Shown: piece by piece, positions 16,328 to 24,688 of the stretch
Layout: each line of letters begins with the position of its first letter
Position numbering within the stretch: position 1 is the stretch's first letter
From: an uncultured Collinsella sp.
Lineage (GTDB): Bacteria; Actinomycetota; Coriobacteriia; Coriobacteriales; Coriobacteriaceae
Direction: 5' to 3'
Assembly: GCA_902493985.1 (NCBI GenBank)
Contig: CABURR010000005.1
Span: 1 to 58,310 of the forward strand
Length of the DNA stretch: 58,310 nucleotides
Notes under the pieces: model-generated
Told to the model about the DNA's origin: nothing
Database searches by the model: none
The model's input: the letters and a program-made list of their open reading frames with translations, nothing else
Translations under genes and position numbers: made by a program

Positions 16328-16359
16328 CGCGGCGCTCTTGTCGGAGCGCCGCGTTTTTT
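16328..16359 (+). terminator. Terminator after nadE
   Basis: CGCGGCGCTC (16328-16337) pairs with 16344-16353, then TTTTTT. It lies just before the aminotransferase start, so the two genes are separately transcribed or read-through is partial. Confidence 0.85.
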
Positions 16360-16377
16360 ATATCGAAAGGTGGCACC

Positions 16378-17541
16378 ATGCAGGCATCGCAGCGTCTCGA
16401 CCGCTTTGGCGCGGAGGTCTTCGCCTCGCTCAACAACAAACTGCTCGCGCTGAAGGCTCAGGGCAAGACCATTTACAACATGAGCGTGGGCACGCCCGAC
16501 TTTAAGCCGTACGACCATGTGGTCGAGGCGCTCACGCAGGCAGCCCAAGATCCCGAGATGTGGAAGTATGCCCTGCGCGACCTGCCCGAACTCAAGCAAG
16601 CCGTGTGCGATTACTATGAGCGTCGCTTTGGCGTTTCGGGTATTACGCCGTCTATGGTGCAGTCGTGCAACGGCACGCAGGAGGGCGTGGGTCATTTGGG
16701 CCTGGCCCTGCTCGATCCGGGTGACACTATTTTGGTTCCCGATCCGTGCTACCCGGTCTTTGAGGCGGGTGCCAAGATCGCCGATGCCAAGCTCGAGTAC
16801 TATCCGCTGGTTGCCGAGCACAATTACCTGCCCTATGTGGCGGGTATCGATCCCGAGGTGGCCGATCGTGCCAAGTATATGATCGTGTCGCTGCCCGCCA
16901 ACCCGGTGGGCTCGGTGGGCACGCCCGAGGTCTACGAGGAGATCATCGCTTTCGCCCGCGAGCACGACCTGCTCATCGTCCATGACAACGCGTACTCCGA
17001 CATCGTGTTCGACGGCGAGCCGGGTGGCAGCTTCTTGCAGTATCCCGGTGCGCTCGAGGTGGGTGTGGAGTTCTTCTCGCTTTCCAAGTCGTTTAACGTC
17101 ACCGGTGCCCGCATTGGCTTTTTGGTCGGTCGCGAGGACGTGGTCTCGGCCTTTGCCAAGCTGCGCAGCCAGATTGACTTCGGTATGTTCCTCCCGATCC
17201 AGAAGGCTGCTATCGCGTGCCTTAATGGCCCGCGCGATGAGGTCGAGGCACAGCGTCTGAAGTACCAGGAGCGCCGCGATGTCCTGTGCGACGGTCTTGA
17301 GGGCCTGGGCTGGGAGCGTCCCAACGCGCATGGCTCTATGTTTGTGTGGGCCAAGCTCCCCGGTGGCCGCACCGATTCCATGGCGTTTTGCGAGGAGCTC
17401 ATGGAGAAGGCCGGCGTTGTGGTGACGCCGGGCGCGAGCTTTGGTCCTTCGGGCGAGGGGCACGTGCGCATGGCGCTGGTCCTGCCGCCCGATCAGATCG
17501 CTTTGGCTGTCGAGGCCATTCGCGAGGCGGGCCTGTATTAG
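16378..17541 (+). CDS. PLP-dependent class I/II aminotransferase, possible (acetyl-)DAP aminotransferase
   Basis: A 387-residue fold type I aminotransferase. MSVGTPDFKPYDHVVEAL, the YALRDLPELKQAVCDYY segment, the PANPVG loop, HDNAYSDIVFDG and SLSKSFNVTGARIGF with the PLP lysine are all present. The subgroup resembles LL-DAP aminotransferase and N-acetyl-LL-DAP aminotransferase (PatA-like). The window also encodes DapH and an M20 deacetylase of the acetylase route but no other aminotransferase, so this is the natural candidate for that step; it could equally serve aspartate or aromatic amino acids. The ATG at 16378 has GAAAGGTGG upstream. Confidence 0.8.
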   Translation: MQASQRLDRFGAEVFASLNNKLLALKAQGKTIYNMSVGTPDFKPYDHVVEALTQAAQDPEMWKYALRDLPELKQAVCDYYERRFGVSGITPSMVQSCNGTQEGVGHLGLALLDPGDTILVPDPCYPVFEAGAKIADAKLEYYPLVAEHNYLPYVAGIDPEVADRAKYMIVSLPANPVGSVGTPEVYEEIIAFAREHDLLIVHDNAYSDIVFDGEPGGSFLQYPGALEVGVEFFSLSKSFNVTGARIGFLVGREDVVSAFAKLRSQIDFGMFLPIQKAAIACLNGPRDEVEAQRLKYQERRDVLCDGLEGLGWERPNAHGSMFVWAKLPGGRTDSMAFCEELMEKAGVVVTPGASFGPSGEGHVRMALVLPPDQIALAVEAIREAGLY

Positions 17542-17685
17542 AAAGCTATTTCGCCTCGTCAATAGCTCGAAACCGATTTCGTGCAGTTATTTTACGAATC
17601 CTGCAAACAATTTCGGTAAACGGTCGATTTTTGGCTGCGAATAGGAGCATAATCAAAGTCCCGATTGGATGTATTGGGATTACGG

Positions 17686-17716
17686 CAAGCCGCTCGGGTC
17701 GTTCCCGGGCGGCTTG
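17686..17716 (+). terminator. Hairpin in the ldh leader
   Basis: CAAGCCGCTCGGG (17686-17698) pairs with 17704-17716 (13 bp, one G-U), 5-nt loop, followed by TTTGTGG. It sits 27 nt before the ldh start, so it could be an attenuator, or the terminator of the aminotransferase transcript. The U tail is short. Confidence 0.5.
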
Positions 17717-17742
17717 TTTGTGGAGTGAGATGGGAGTTTCTT

Positions 17743-18693
17743 ATGGTTAACGAGAAGAAGGTCGCTATTGTCGGCTGCGGTTTCGTCGGTTCGTCTTCGG
17801 CGTTCGCACTGATGCAGAGTGGTCTGTTCTCCGAGATGGTCCTCATCGACGTGGACAAGAACCGCGCCGAGGGCGAGGCCCTGGATATCGCGCACGGCAT
17901 GACGTTTGCCGAGCCGATGAAGATCTACGCCGGCGATTATTCCGATGTCGCCGACGCCGCCATGATTGTCGTCACCGCTGGCGCTGCCCAGAAGCCCGGT
18001 GAGACCCGCCTGGACCTGGTCAACAAGAACGTCAACATCTTTAAGTCCATTATCCCCGAGATTAAGAAGTCTGGCTTTGACGGCATTCTGCTCATCGTCT
18101 CCAACCCGGTCGATGTTCTGACTTATGCCGCCATCAAGATGTCCGGCTTGCCCGAGGGTCATGTCATCGGCTCCGGCACCGTACTCGACACCGGCCGTCT
18201 GCAGCAGATGCTTGGCGCCCACGTCGAGGTTGACCCGCGCGACGTTCAGGCCTACGTCATGGGTGAGCACGGCGACTCCGAGTTTGTCGCTTGGTCCAGC
18301 GCTCAGGTTGCCGGCGTGCCGCTGAACACCTTCTGCGAGCTTCACGGCCATCTGGAGCATGAGGCTGCTGAGAAGCGTATCGCCGAGGACGTCAAGAACT
18401 CCGCCTACACCATCATCGAGAAGAAGCACGCCACCTACTATGGCGTCGCCATGGCCGTCAAGCGCATCTGCACCGCCGTCATGCGCGATGAGCAGACCGT
18501 TCTGCCCGTCTCCTCGCTCATGGTGGGCGAGTATGGCCTGTCCGATCTTGCCATCTCCATGCCGACCGTCGTTGGCCGCGACGGCGTTGTCTGCCGCGTC
18601 CCCGTCCCGCTGGACGATGACGAGCAGCATGAGCTCACCGCCTCCGCCAAGGCCCTCAAGGACATCATCGACAGCGTCGACTTCTCCTGCTAA
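17743..18693 (+). CDS. ldh: L-lactate dehydrogenase
   Basis: NAD-dependent reduction of pyruvate to L-lactate, 316 residues. The N-terminal Rossmann motif VAIVGCGFVGSSSAF, the acidic D after MVLIDVD, the substrate loop AGAAQKPGETRLDL with Arg, NPVDVLTY, and the catalytic GEHGDSEF (His) are present. The Q in AGAAQKPGETR is the lactate rather than malate signature. AGTGAGATGGGAG precedes the ATG at 17743. It is flanked by a leader hairpin and a strong terminator, so monocistronic. Confidence 0.92.
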   Translation: MVNEKKVAIVGCGFVGSSSAFALMQSGLFSEMVLIDVDKNRAEGEALDIAHGMTFAEPMKIYAGDYSDVADAAMIVVTAGAAQKPGETRLDLVNKNVNIFKSIIPEIKKSGFDGILLIVSNPVDVLTYAAIKMSGLPEGHVIGSGTVLDTGRLQQMLGAHVEVDPRDVQAYVMGEHGDSEFVAWSSAQVAGVPLNTFCELHGHLEHEAAEKRIAEDVKNSAYTIIEKKHATYYGVAMAVKRICTAVMRDEQTVLPVSSLMVGEYGLSDLAISMPTVVGRDGVVCRVPVPLDDDEQHELTASAKALKDIIDSVDFSC

Positions 18694-18726
18694 ATCAAGC
18701 TTGCCAGAGCGAAAAGCTACAATGAA

Positions 18727-18760
18727 GGCGCCCGGGTCCACACGGCCCGGGCGCCTTTTT
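18727..18760 (+). terminator. Terminator after ldh
   Basis: GGCGCCCGGG (18727-18736) pairs with 18746-18755, then TTTTT. Confidence 0.9.
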
Positions 18761-18791
18761 GGTGCATTGGGGACAGGTTTGTTTGCACCAA
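18759..18791. repeat. REP-like inverted repeat with GGGGACAGGTT core
   Basis: TTGGTGCA (18759-18766) and TGCACCAA (18784-18791) flank TTGGGGACAGGTTTGTT. The GGGACAGGTT core recurs near 33595, and GGGGAC motifs recur around 36210-36275, suggesting a dispersed extragenic repeat family. Confidence 0.4.
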
Positions 18792-18866
18792 TCTTCGATG
18801 CGCCTGGGGCGGGATCGACCGCTATACTGGTTCGTGCCGAAATCGATCTAGAACGGAATGCCGTAT

Positions 18867-19871
18867 ATGAAAATCAATCACGCGATTCTGCATATCCTGG
18901 ACTTTGACTCTGCCGTCAACGTTATGAGCCAGCGCGAGCTCGATATCGAGAGCCGCACCGTGCGTAATTTCGTAACCACGCACCTGCGGCGCGCTCGTAC
19001 CTCGGCCGACAACAAACGCGCCACGTTTGCCGAGAACTCTGCGTTTGGTGGTGAGCTCAAGGGCTATTTCTTTGGCGAGCGCGAGTTTGTGGACCTGTCG
19101 CAGCAGATTGCGGAGTTCATCTCCTCCGAGCTCACCAAGGCAGAGAAGACCGAGTCCACTGACGTGCTGGTGGCGGACTTTGACGACGACGAGGATGCCC
19201 GCTGGTTTGCCGTGATGCTGCTTGGTTCCAAGCAGGCCTTTATGCATGAGGTGGGCCGCGAGGAGGGCGAGGTGCGCAACGACATCGCACGCCACTACGC
19301 TATCCTGCCGAATCCCTCCCAAAAGGTGCCGAGCTATGCCATCGTGCGTGCGAGCACCATGGAGATCGGCTATGTGGACAAGAAGCGCAAGATTGCCGGC
19401 GAGGACCGTATGCTTATCCCCGATGGCCTGCTTCAGTGCGACACGGGCGTATCGGGTAAGGAGGTCATCGACACCGTGACGCGCGTGGTCGAGGAAGTCG
19501 CCGAGGAGCACGGCGCCAACACGGCCGTAGCGCTCGCTAAGGTTAAGGCTGCCGTTGCCGAGAAGGTCGAAGACGACGAGGAGCTGCCGCCTTGGGATAT
19601 CGTTGACGAGGTCTTTGAGGATGAGCCAGTCATCAAGGAGAGTGTTCGTGCGGCGCTGACCGAGGAAAAGGTGCCCGAGCGCGTGCCCGTGGAGCGTAAA
19701 CAGGTCGAGCGTGCGGCTGTGCGCAATCATAAGATTCGAACCGATACGGGCATCGAGATCAGCTTCCCGGCCGAGATGGGCTCGAACTCCGAGTACATCG
19801 AGTTCGTCAACGAGCCCAACGGCCTTATCTCCATCGAGCTCAAGAACATCGGAAGCATCGAGAACCGATAG
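18867..19871 (+). CDS. Nucleoid-associated protein, NdpA/YejK family
   Basis: About 334 residues, PF04245-like. Characteristic parts are KINHAILHILDFDSAVNVMSQRELD at the start, VLVADFDDDEDARWFAVMLLGSKQAFMHEV in the middle and the C-terminal ISFPAEMGSNSEYIEFVNEPNGLISIELKNIGSIENR. Family members bind the nucleoid; some act in phage-defence contexts, but nothing here points that way. ACGGA precedes the ATG at 18867 by about 9 nt; an in-frame ATG at 18858 is possible. Confidence 0.85.
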   Translation: MKINHAILHILDFDSAVNVMSQRELDIESRTVRNFVTTHLRRARTSADNKRATFAENSAFGGELKGYFFGEREFVDLSQQIAEFISSELTKAEKTESTDVLVADFDDDEDARWFAVMLLGSKQAFMHEVGREEGEVRNDIARHYAILPNPSQKVPSYAIVRASTMEIGYVDKKRKIAGEDRMLIPDGLLQCDTGVSGKEVIDTVTRVVEEVAEEHGANTAVALAKVKAAVAEKVEDDEELPPWDIVDEVFEDEPVIKESVRAALTEEKVPERVPVERKQVERAAVRNHKIRTDTGIEISFPAEMGSNSEYIEFVNEPNGLISIELKNIGSIENR

Positions 19872-19890
19872 GGCTTTTTTCGAATAAAAG

Positions 19891-19932
19891 TCTGGATTAT
19901 ATTTTGAAGTATACTTTGAAATATAATCCAGA
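19891..19932 (+). promoter_or_regulatory. Nested palindromic operator of the toxin-antitoxin operon
   Basis: TCTGGATTATATTT (19891-19904) is repeated as its exact complement at 19919-19932. The spacer contains a perfect 10-bp palindrome AAGTATACTT (19907-19916) at its centre. The whole 42 bp is one symmetric site 20 nt before the antitoxin start. TATAAT occurs within the right arm, so bound antitoxin/toxin complex would cover the promoter. Confidence 0.75.
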
Positions 19933-19951
19933 TTATTTTTTGGAGGTCAAA

Positions 19952-20302
19952 ATGTCCCCACTTGTTCTGGAAAAACCGGTGTTTACAAAAGACCAGGTTG
20001 TTTCGGCTACCGAAGCAAGCAAGTCGTTATCTGCCATTCGTAAACGCGCAAAACGCGCACCACAGTTCATTGCCGATCATAACGATATCGATACCGTGAT
20101 TATCGACTATGCCGCCTATGAGGAGATGTACGGTGCGCTGCAGTATCTGCACGAACTTGAGATAAATCGCATCGCTGCGGATCGAGTCAAGCATGGTCCG
20201 CATGAATTTGTTCCGTTTGAGGACGCCCTAACTACCGAGGAGCTCGCGGAGTTTGAATCGATGGATCCGGACGCGATCCCCGATGAGGATCTTTTCGAAT
20301 GA
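19952..20302 (+). CDS. Phd/YefM-like antitoxin
   Basis: 116 residues, MSPLVLEKPVFTKDQVVSAT and EASKSLSAIRKRAKRAPQFI, the Phd/YefM pattern of a DNA-binding N-terminus (xxSxxxAxxxFxxxxxxAxxxPxxI), followed by DNDIDTVIIDYAAYEEM-like core and an acidic C-terminus (MDPDAIPDEDLFE) that would bind and neutralise the toxin. TTGGAGG precedes the ATG at 19952. Its stop overlaps the toxin start by 4 nt. Autoregulation through the upstream palindrome is expected. Confidence 0.8.
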   Translation: MSPLVLEKPVFTKDQVVSATEASKSLSAIRKRAKRAPQFIADHNDIDTVIIDYAAYEEMYGALQYLHELEINRIAADRVKHGPHEFVPFEDALTTEELAEFESMDPDAIPDEDLFE

Positions 20303-20643
20303 GTGGGCATTTTGTCGTCGGCTTTTTGAATCGAGACGCCGAGAAGGAATATCAAAAACTAGATGGATCTCAGCGAAGACTCGTCCGTATTGCAGTCGCG
20401 AAATTAAAGACGCGCGCTGATGAAATTGGAACGCCGCTTCACGGTGAGCTTGCCGGCTGCAAAAAGATTAAATGGCGGAATGCAGGACTCCGAATGGTTT
20501 TTCGAATCCGGGAGGACGGAACGGTTGAGATTGCCGAGATCGTGGCAATAGGGCGGCGCGACCGTTCCGAGGTCTATAAGACGGCCGCAGGGCGCCTGTC
20601 AAAGCGACCCGCCATGGTTGAATACGACGGAATCCTGAGATGA
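20299..20643 (+). CDS. RelE/ParE-superfamily toxin
   Basis: 114 residues with the RelE/ParE layout: FVVGFLNRDAEKEYQKLDGSQRRLVRIAVAKLK, then LHGELAGCKKIKWRNAGLRMVFRIREDGTVEIAEIVAIGRRDRSEVY. The basic R/K residues on the beta strands and the final IGxRDRxxVY pattern are those of ribosome-dependent mRNA interferases. It follows the antitoxin with an ATGA overlap and ends at a strong terminator. The target (mRNA at the ribosome or gyrase) cannot be read from sequence. Confidence 0.82.
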   Translation: MSGHFVVGFLNRDAEKEYQKLDGSQRRLVRIAVAKLKTRADEIGTPLHGELAGCKKIKWRNAGLRMVFRIREDGTVEIAEIVAIGRRDRSEVYKTAAGRLSKRPAMVEYDGILR

Positions 20644-20645
20644 TG

Positions 20646-20680
20646 AAGGCCGAAGCCCCGATGGTGCTTCGGCCTTTTTT
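20646..20680 (+). terminator. Terminator after the toxin-antitoxin operon
   Basis: AAGGCCGAAGC (20646-20656) pairs with 20666-20676, then T residues to 20680. Confidence 0.9.
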
Positions 20681-20732
20681 GTTTTCGGCTTGGTTGCTGA
20701 CATTGCGCCGCAGGTTGAGCTCACGTCAGCGA

Positions 20733-20830
20733 AAATGCCCCTAGGCGAGCAAGGTGACGTGAAAGAGGAGGGAAGCGTACTTCGGTACGCGACCAACGAT
20801 TGAACGTCAGATTGTCGCTTAGGGGCGTTT
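20733..20830. repeat. Structured intergenic element with UUCG-capped hairpin
   Basis: A 16-bp outer stem (20733-20748 with 20815-20830, two G-U), an inner stem TGACGT (20755-20760) with ACGTCA (20804-20809), and a central GCGTAC-TTCG-GTACGC hairpin (20775-20790). A further hairpin (GTTATGCGGTTT with AAACCGCGTAAC, 20844-20871) follows. There is no ORF. It lies between convergent genes. Whether it is a mobile repeat, a noncoding RNA or a complex terminator cannot be decided here. Confidence 0.5.
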
Positions 20831-20873
20831 GCAGCGTCGAGCCGTTATGCGGTTTGGTAAAACCGCGTAACTT

Positions 20874-21593
20874 CTACAGCTGGCGCAGACCTTCCTCGAG
20901 ACCGGTCTTGCTGTCGGTCTTCTCGTCGCGCATCTTGATGACGCGGGCGGGGACACCGGCCACGACGGCGCCGGCGGGGACGTCCTCGACGCACACGGCA
21001 CCGGCGGCAACGACAGCACCCTTGCCCACGTGCACGCCCTCCAGGACCACAGCATTGGCGCCGATCATGACATCGTCCTCGATGATGACGGGCGTGGCGC
21101 TTGCGGGCTCCACGACGCCCGCCAACACGGTGCCGGCGCCGATGTGGCAGTTCTTGCCCACGGTGGCGCGACCGCCTAGCACGGCGCCCATATCGATCAT
21201 GGAACCCTCGCCGATAACGGAGCCGATGTTGATGATGGCGCCCATCATGATGACGGCACGATCGCCAATCTCGACGCGGTCGCGGATGATCGCGCCCGGC
21301 TCGATGCGGGCGTTGATGCCCTTAAGGTCGAGCATAGGCACGGCGGAGTTGCGGCAATCGTTTTCAACGTCGTAGTAATCGATGGAATCGGCATTGGCAT
21401 CGAGGATGGCCTTAAGCTCATCCCAGTCGCCAAAGACGGTCTTGCCACGACGACCGCCGTAGACATGTGCGTTGCCCCAGGCAACCTTCATGCCCGGCTT
21501 CTCGCGCACGTACAGCTTGACGGGCGTCTTTTTGGGCGCGGTGGCGATGTAGTTGATAATCTCCTGTGCATCCATCTCGGCTGCGTTGCTCAT
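20874..21593 (-). CDS. dapH: 2,3,4,5-tetrahydropyridine-2,6-dicarboxylate N-acetyltransferase
   Basis: 239 residues; acetyl-CoA-dependent acyltransferase of the acetylase branch of lysine/DAP synthesis. The N-terminal DapH domain (AQEIINYIATAPKKTPVKLYV, VFGDWDELKAIL) is followed by a left-handed beta-helix of hexapeptide repeats (INARIEPGAIIRDRVEIGDRAVIMMGAIINIGSVIGEG). The length matches DapH (about 235-240) rather than succinyl-type DapD (about 275 or more). AAAGGAGAG lies upstream. It is the last gene of the lysA-dapA, dapB, dapH operon. Confidence 0.92.
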   Translation of the reverse strand: MSNAAEMDAQEIINYIATAPKKTPVKLYVREKPGMKVAWGNAHVYGGRRGKTVFGDWDELKAILDANADSIDYYDVENDCRNSAVPMLDLKGINARIEPGAIIRDRVEIGDRAVIMMGAIINIGSVIGEGSMIDMGAVLGGRATVGKNCHIGAGTVLAGVVEPASATPVIIEDDVMIGANAVVLEGVHVGKGAVVAAGAVCVEDVPAGAVVAGVPARVIKMRDEKTDSKTGLEEGLRQL

Positions 21594-21632
21594 TTGCTAT
21601 CTCTCCTTTGGGTGGATTCGGTTGATACCTGG

Positions 21633-22373
21633 TTAGGCAAACATGACCTTGTCGAACGTATAGAAGCCGGGTTCGCGGGTGACGAGCTTCTGGGCGGCGG
21701 CCAGGGCGCCGTTGACGAAGATCTGGCGGCTTGTGGCGCGGTGGGTGAGCGTGACCTCCTCGTCCTGGCCAAAGAAGCTCACCTCGTGCACGCCGGCGAC
21801 GGTGCCGCCGCGCAGCGAGTGCATACCGATTTCCTTGGGATCGCGTGCTCCGCACATGCCCTCGCGGCCATAGACGGGGTGGTAGCCTGCCTCGGGCTCG
21901 GCTTCGACGACGGCGTCGAGCAACAACTTGGCAGTGCCGCTGGGGGCGTCGACCTTTTGGTTGTGGTGCGTCTCGACGATTTCGCAGTCAAAGCCGGGCA
22001 GCTCGCGTGTAGCCTGCGCTACCAGATGGCGCAGGGCTGCGATACCGATGGAGTAATTGCCCGAGTGCATAACGCGGCCATTCTGGCCCAGCTCGCGCAG
22101 GCGGTCCATCTGCTCAGGTGAATAGCCCGTGGTTCCGGAAACGAGTGCGGCGCCCGTGCGCTCGACGTAGGCGACGACGGCATCGAAGGTCACGACGTTC
22201 GAGAAGTCGATGATAATGTCTGCTGCCGGGGCGCTCTCGAGCTCGGACAGATCAAAACCGATCTGGGCGACGATATCAAAAACGGGCTGCCCGGCGGCGT
22301 CGACAATGCCTTCGGCGGTAGTGCGGATGAGCGAGCCCATGCGGCCCGTTCCCATAATGACGGTCTTAATCAA
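21633..22373 (-). CDS. dapB: 4-hydroxy-tetrahydrodipicolinate reductase
   Basis: 246 residues. The nucleotide loop MGTGRMGSLI, IDFSNVVTFDAV, SGTTGY, the catalytic HHNQKVDAPSGTA region (E-T-H-H and K), and the C-terminal TLTHRATSR are typical. It uses NAD(P)H to reduce the DapA product. Its start overlaps the end of dapA by 8 nt; dapH follows after 39 nt. Confidence 0.93.
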   Translation of the reverse strand: MIKTVIMGTGRMGSLIRTTAEGIVDAAGQPVFDIVAQIGFDLSELESAPAADIIIDFSNVVTFDAVVAYVERTGAALVSGTTGYSPEQMDRLRELGQNGRVMHSGNYSIGIAALRHLVAQATRELPGFDCEIVETHHNQKVDAPSGTAKLLLDAVVEAEPEAGYHPVYGREGMCGARDPKEIGMHSLRGGTVAGVHEVSFFGQDEEVTLTHRATSRQIFVNGALAAAQKLVTREPGFYTFDKVMFA

Positions 22374-24675
22374 GCAGACCAGCTCCCTTCAGAGCATCGG
22401 TAAGTGCGGCTCGCGTGTCGTCTGCCATGGGGCACAGCGGCATACGGTAGTTTGCCTCGATCATGCCCATCTGGGCGAGCGCTTCCTTGACGGGGATGGG
22501 GTTGACCTCGCTAAAGAGGGCGTTGATGAGCGGCTGGCCGGCAATCTGGATATCGCGGGCGCGCGCTACGTCGCCGTCCAGATAAGCGCGGCACATGTCG
22601 TGTACAAGCTGCGGCTGCACGTCGGCCCACACGCTGATGGTGCCCGAAGCGCCCAGGCTCATGAGCGGCACTGTGAGGGCATCCTCGCCCGAGTACATGC
22701 GGAAATCGTCGGACAGCAGGTGGGCGATCTTGGCCGCGTAGGCGACGTTGCCCGAGGCCTCCTTGATGCCCATGATGTTGGGGTGCGCGGCTAGGCGCTC
22801 TACGTTGCGCTCGCTGATACCGCAGCCGCAGCGGCCGGGGATGTTGTACAGGATGCAGGGGATGTCAACGGCATCGGCGACGGTCTTAAAGTGCTGATAG
22901 ATACCCTCTTCGTTGGACTTGTTGTAGTAGGGGGTAATGAGCAGCAGGCCGTCGGCTCCCAAGCCCTGGTAAGTAAGCGACTTGGTGAGCATGGTCTGCG
23001 TGGAGTTGGAGCCTGAGCCGGCGATGACGGGGACGCGTCCTGCAACATGCTTGACCACGGCGGCGACGACGGAGTTGTCCTCGTCATCGGTCATCGTGGC
23101 GCTCTCGCCGGTGGTGCCCAGGGTGAGAATGGCGTCGGTGCCATTTTGCAAGTGGAAATCGATAAGGCGCTCGAGCGCGTCAAAGTCGACACTGCCGTCC
23201 TTTTTAAACGGCGTAACCAGGGCGACGATTGAGCCCTCGAGATTGCGGATGTCCATGTTCTTCTCCTTCGCCTCCGCGATCTGGATGCGTTTGTTCCATT
23301 GAGCTGCGACTGCCAGGCGCTCGTCTTGGGCGCGACGGCGGGCGCTTTCGGCGCGCGACTTGGCCAGCAGCTCTCGGCCGCACGGCAGCACGTCGAGCGT
23401 GGAAAAGTAATCGCCCGGGCGCTCGGCGCGGCGGATGAGGTCGGCCGCGCCATCGGAGCGCAGCAGGACCTCGGCGGAGCGCAGACGTCCGTTGTAGTTG
23501 TAGCCCATGGAGTAGCCATGCGCACCGGTATCGTGGATTACAAGCAGGTCACCCATGTCGACATGCGGCAGCTCGCGGTCGATGGCGAACTTATCGTTGT
23601 TCTCGCACAGATTGCCCGTGATGTCATAGGTGTTCGTGACGGGCGCTGTGGCCTTGTCGGCGCCGCCCGGCTGACCCATCACCGTAATGTGGTGGTAGGC
23701 GCCATACATGGCAGGGCGAATCAAATCGACGGCGCTTGCATCGACACCGATATAGTCCTTGTAGATCTGCTTCTCGTGGATAGCCTTGGTGACCAGGCAG
23801 CCGTAGGGGCCCATCATAAAGCGGCCCATCTCGGTGCAGATGGCCACATCGCCCATGCCGGCGGGAACCAGGATCTCGTTGTATGCCGCGTGTACTCCCT
23901 CGCCGATGGCGTGAATGTCGTTGGCCTGCTGCTCGGGCAGGTAGGGGATGCCGACGCCGCCGGACAGATTGATGAAGGCGACGTGTGCGCCGGTCTCGCG
24001 CTCCAGGCGTACGGCAAGCTCAAAGAGGATGCGCGCGAGCTTGGGGTAGTAGTCGTTGGTGACGGTGTTGCTGGCAAGGAATGCGTGGATGCCAAAGTCC
24101 TCGGCGCCCTTGGCCTTGAGCATGCGGAAGGCCTCGAAGAGTTGCTCGGTGGTCATGCCATATTTGGAGTCGCCCGGGTTGTCCATGATGCCGTTGGAGA
24201 GCTGGAACAGACCGCCTGGATTAAAGCGGCAGCTGACCGTTTTGGGGATGGGCCCCGCAACACGCTCAAAGAACTCGATGTGGCTGATGTCGTCAAAGTT
24301 GACGATGGCGCCCAGCTTGTCGGCGAGCTCAAAGTCGGTAGCCGGCGTGTCGTTGGACGAGAACATGATGTCGTGTCCCGTGATACCCAGCGAGCGGGCG
24401 ATCATGAGCTCGGTATAGCTCGAGCAATCGCAGCCGCAGCCGTATTCGTTGAGAATGGAGATGAGCGCCGGGTTGGGGTTGGCCTTGACGGCAAAGTATT
24501 CCTTAAAGCCCGGGTTCCATGCAAAGGCGTCGCGCACTTCTTGCATGTTGCGGCGGATGCCCGCCTCGTCGTATAGATGAAACGGCGTGGGGAACTGCTC
24601 GACGATATGCTCGAGTGTCTCCTTGTCCACAAACGGCTGCTTGGCCGCATATGCCTCGTTGGGGGTCAATGCCAT
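22366..24675 (-). CDS. lysA-dapA: In-frame fusion of diaminopimelate decarboxylase (LysA) and dihydrodipicolinate synthase (DapA)
   Basis: A single 769-codon frame. Residues 1-about 427 are LysA: the PLP lysine in EYFAVKANPNP, INLSGGVGIPYLP, CTEMGRFMMGPYG, and HDTGAHGYSMGYNYNGRLR. A 45-residue charged, helical linker (about 428-473) runs without a stop into DapA, starting at Met474 (GSIVALVTPF, LGTTGESATM, ITPYYNKSNEEG, ILYNIPGR with the catalytic Tyr, IMGIKEASG with the Schiff-base Lys). A strong GAAGGAG lies just upstream of the Met474 codon (23256), so a separate 296-residue DapA may also be made. The lysine riboswitch upstream controls the unit. Fusion joins the first committed and last steps of lysine synthesis. 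Confidence 0.88.
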   Translation of the reverse strand: MALTPNEAYAAKQPFVDKETLEHIVEQFPTPFHLYDEAGIRRNMQEVRDAFAWNPGFKEYFAVKANPNPALISILNEYGCGCDCSSYTELMIARSLGITGHDIMFSSNDTPATDFELADKLGAIVNFDDISHIEFFERVAGPIPKTVSCRFNPGGLFQLSNGIMDNPGDSKYGMTTEQLFEAFRMLKAKGAEDFGIHAFLASNTVTNDYYPKLARILFELAVRLERETGAHVAFINLSGGVGIPYLPEQQANDIHAIGEGVHAAYNEILVPAGMGDVAICTEMGRFMMGPYGCLVTKAIHEKQIYKDYIGVDASAVDLIRPAMYGAYHHITVMGQPGGADKATAPVTNTYDITGNLCENNDKFAIDRELPHVDMGDLLVIHDTGAHGYSMGYNYNGRLRSAEVLLRSDGAADLIRRAERPGDYFSTLDVLPCGRELLAKSRAESARRRAQDERLAVAAQWNKRIQIAEAKEKNMDIRNLEGSIVALVTPFKKDGSVDFDALERLIDFHLQNGTDAILTLGTTGESATMTDDEDNSVVAAVVKHVAGRVPVIAGSGSNSTQTMLTKSLTYQGLGADGLLLITPYYNKSNEEGIYQHFKTVADAVDIPCILYNIPGRCGCGISERNVERLAAHPNIMGIKEASGNVAYAAKIAHLLSDDFRMYSGEDALTVPLMSLGASGTISVWADVQPQLVHDMCRAYLDGDVARARDIQIAGQPLINALFSEVNPIPVKEALAQMGMIEANYRMPLCPMADDTRAALTDALKGAGLLD

Positions 24676-24688
24676 GTCCCGTAAACCT

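Noticed and set aside
18858..19871. Phage-defence role for the NdpA-like protein with the neighbouring toxin-antitoxin pair
   Set aside because: No other defence gene is nearby and NdpA-like proteins are common housekeeping nucleoid proteins.
22366..24675. LysA-DapA fusion as a simple frame artefact
   Set aside because: Both domains are complete and the linker has ordinary codon use, so I keep the fusion; the internal start is noted as an added possibility.
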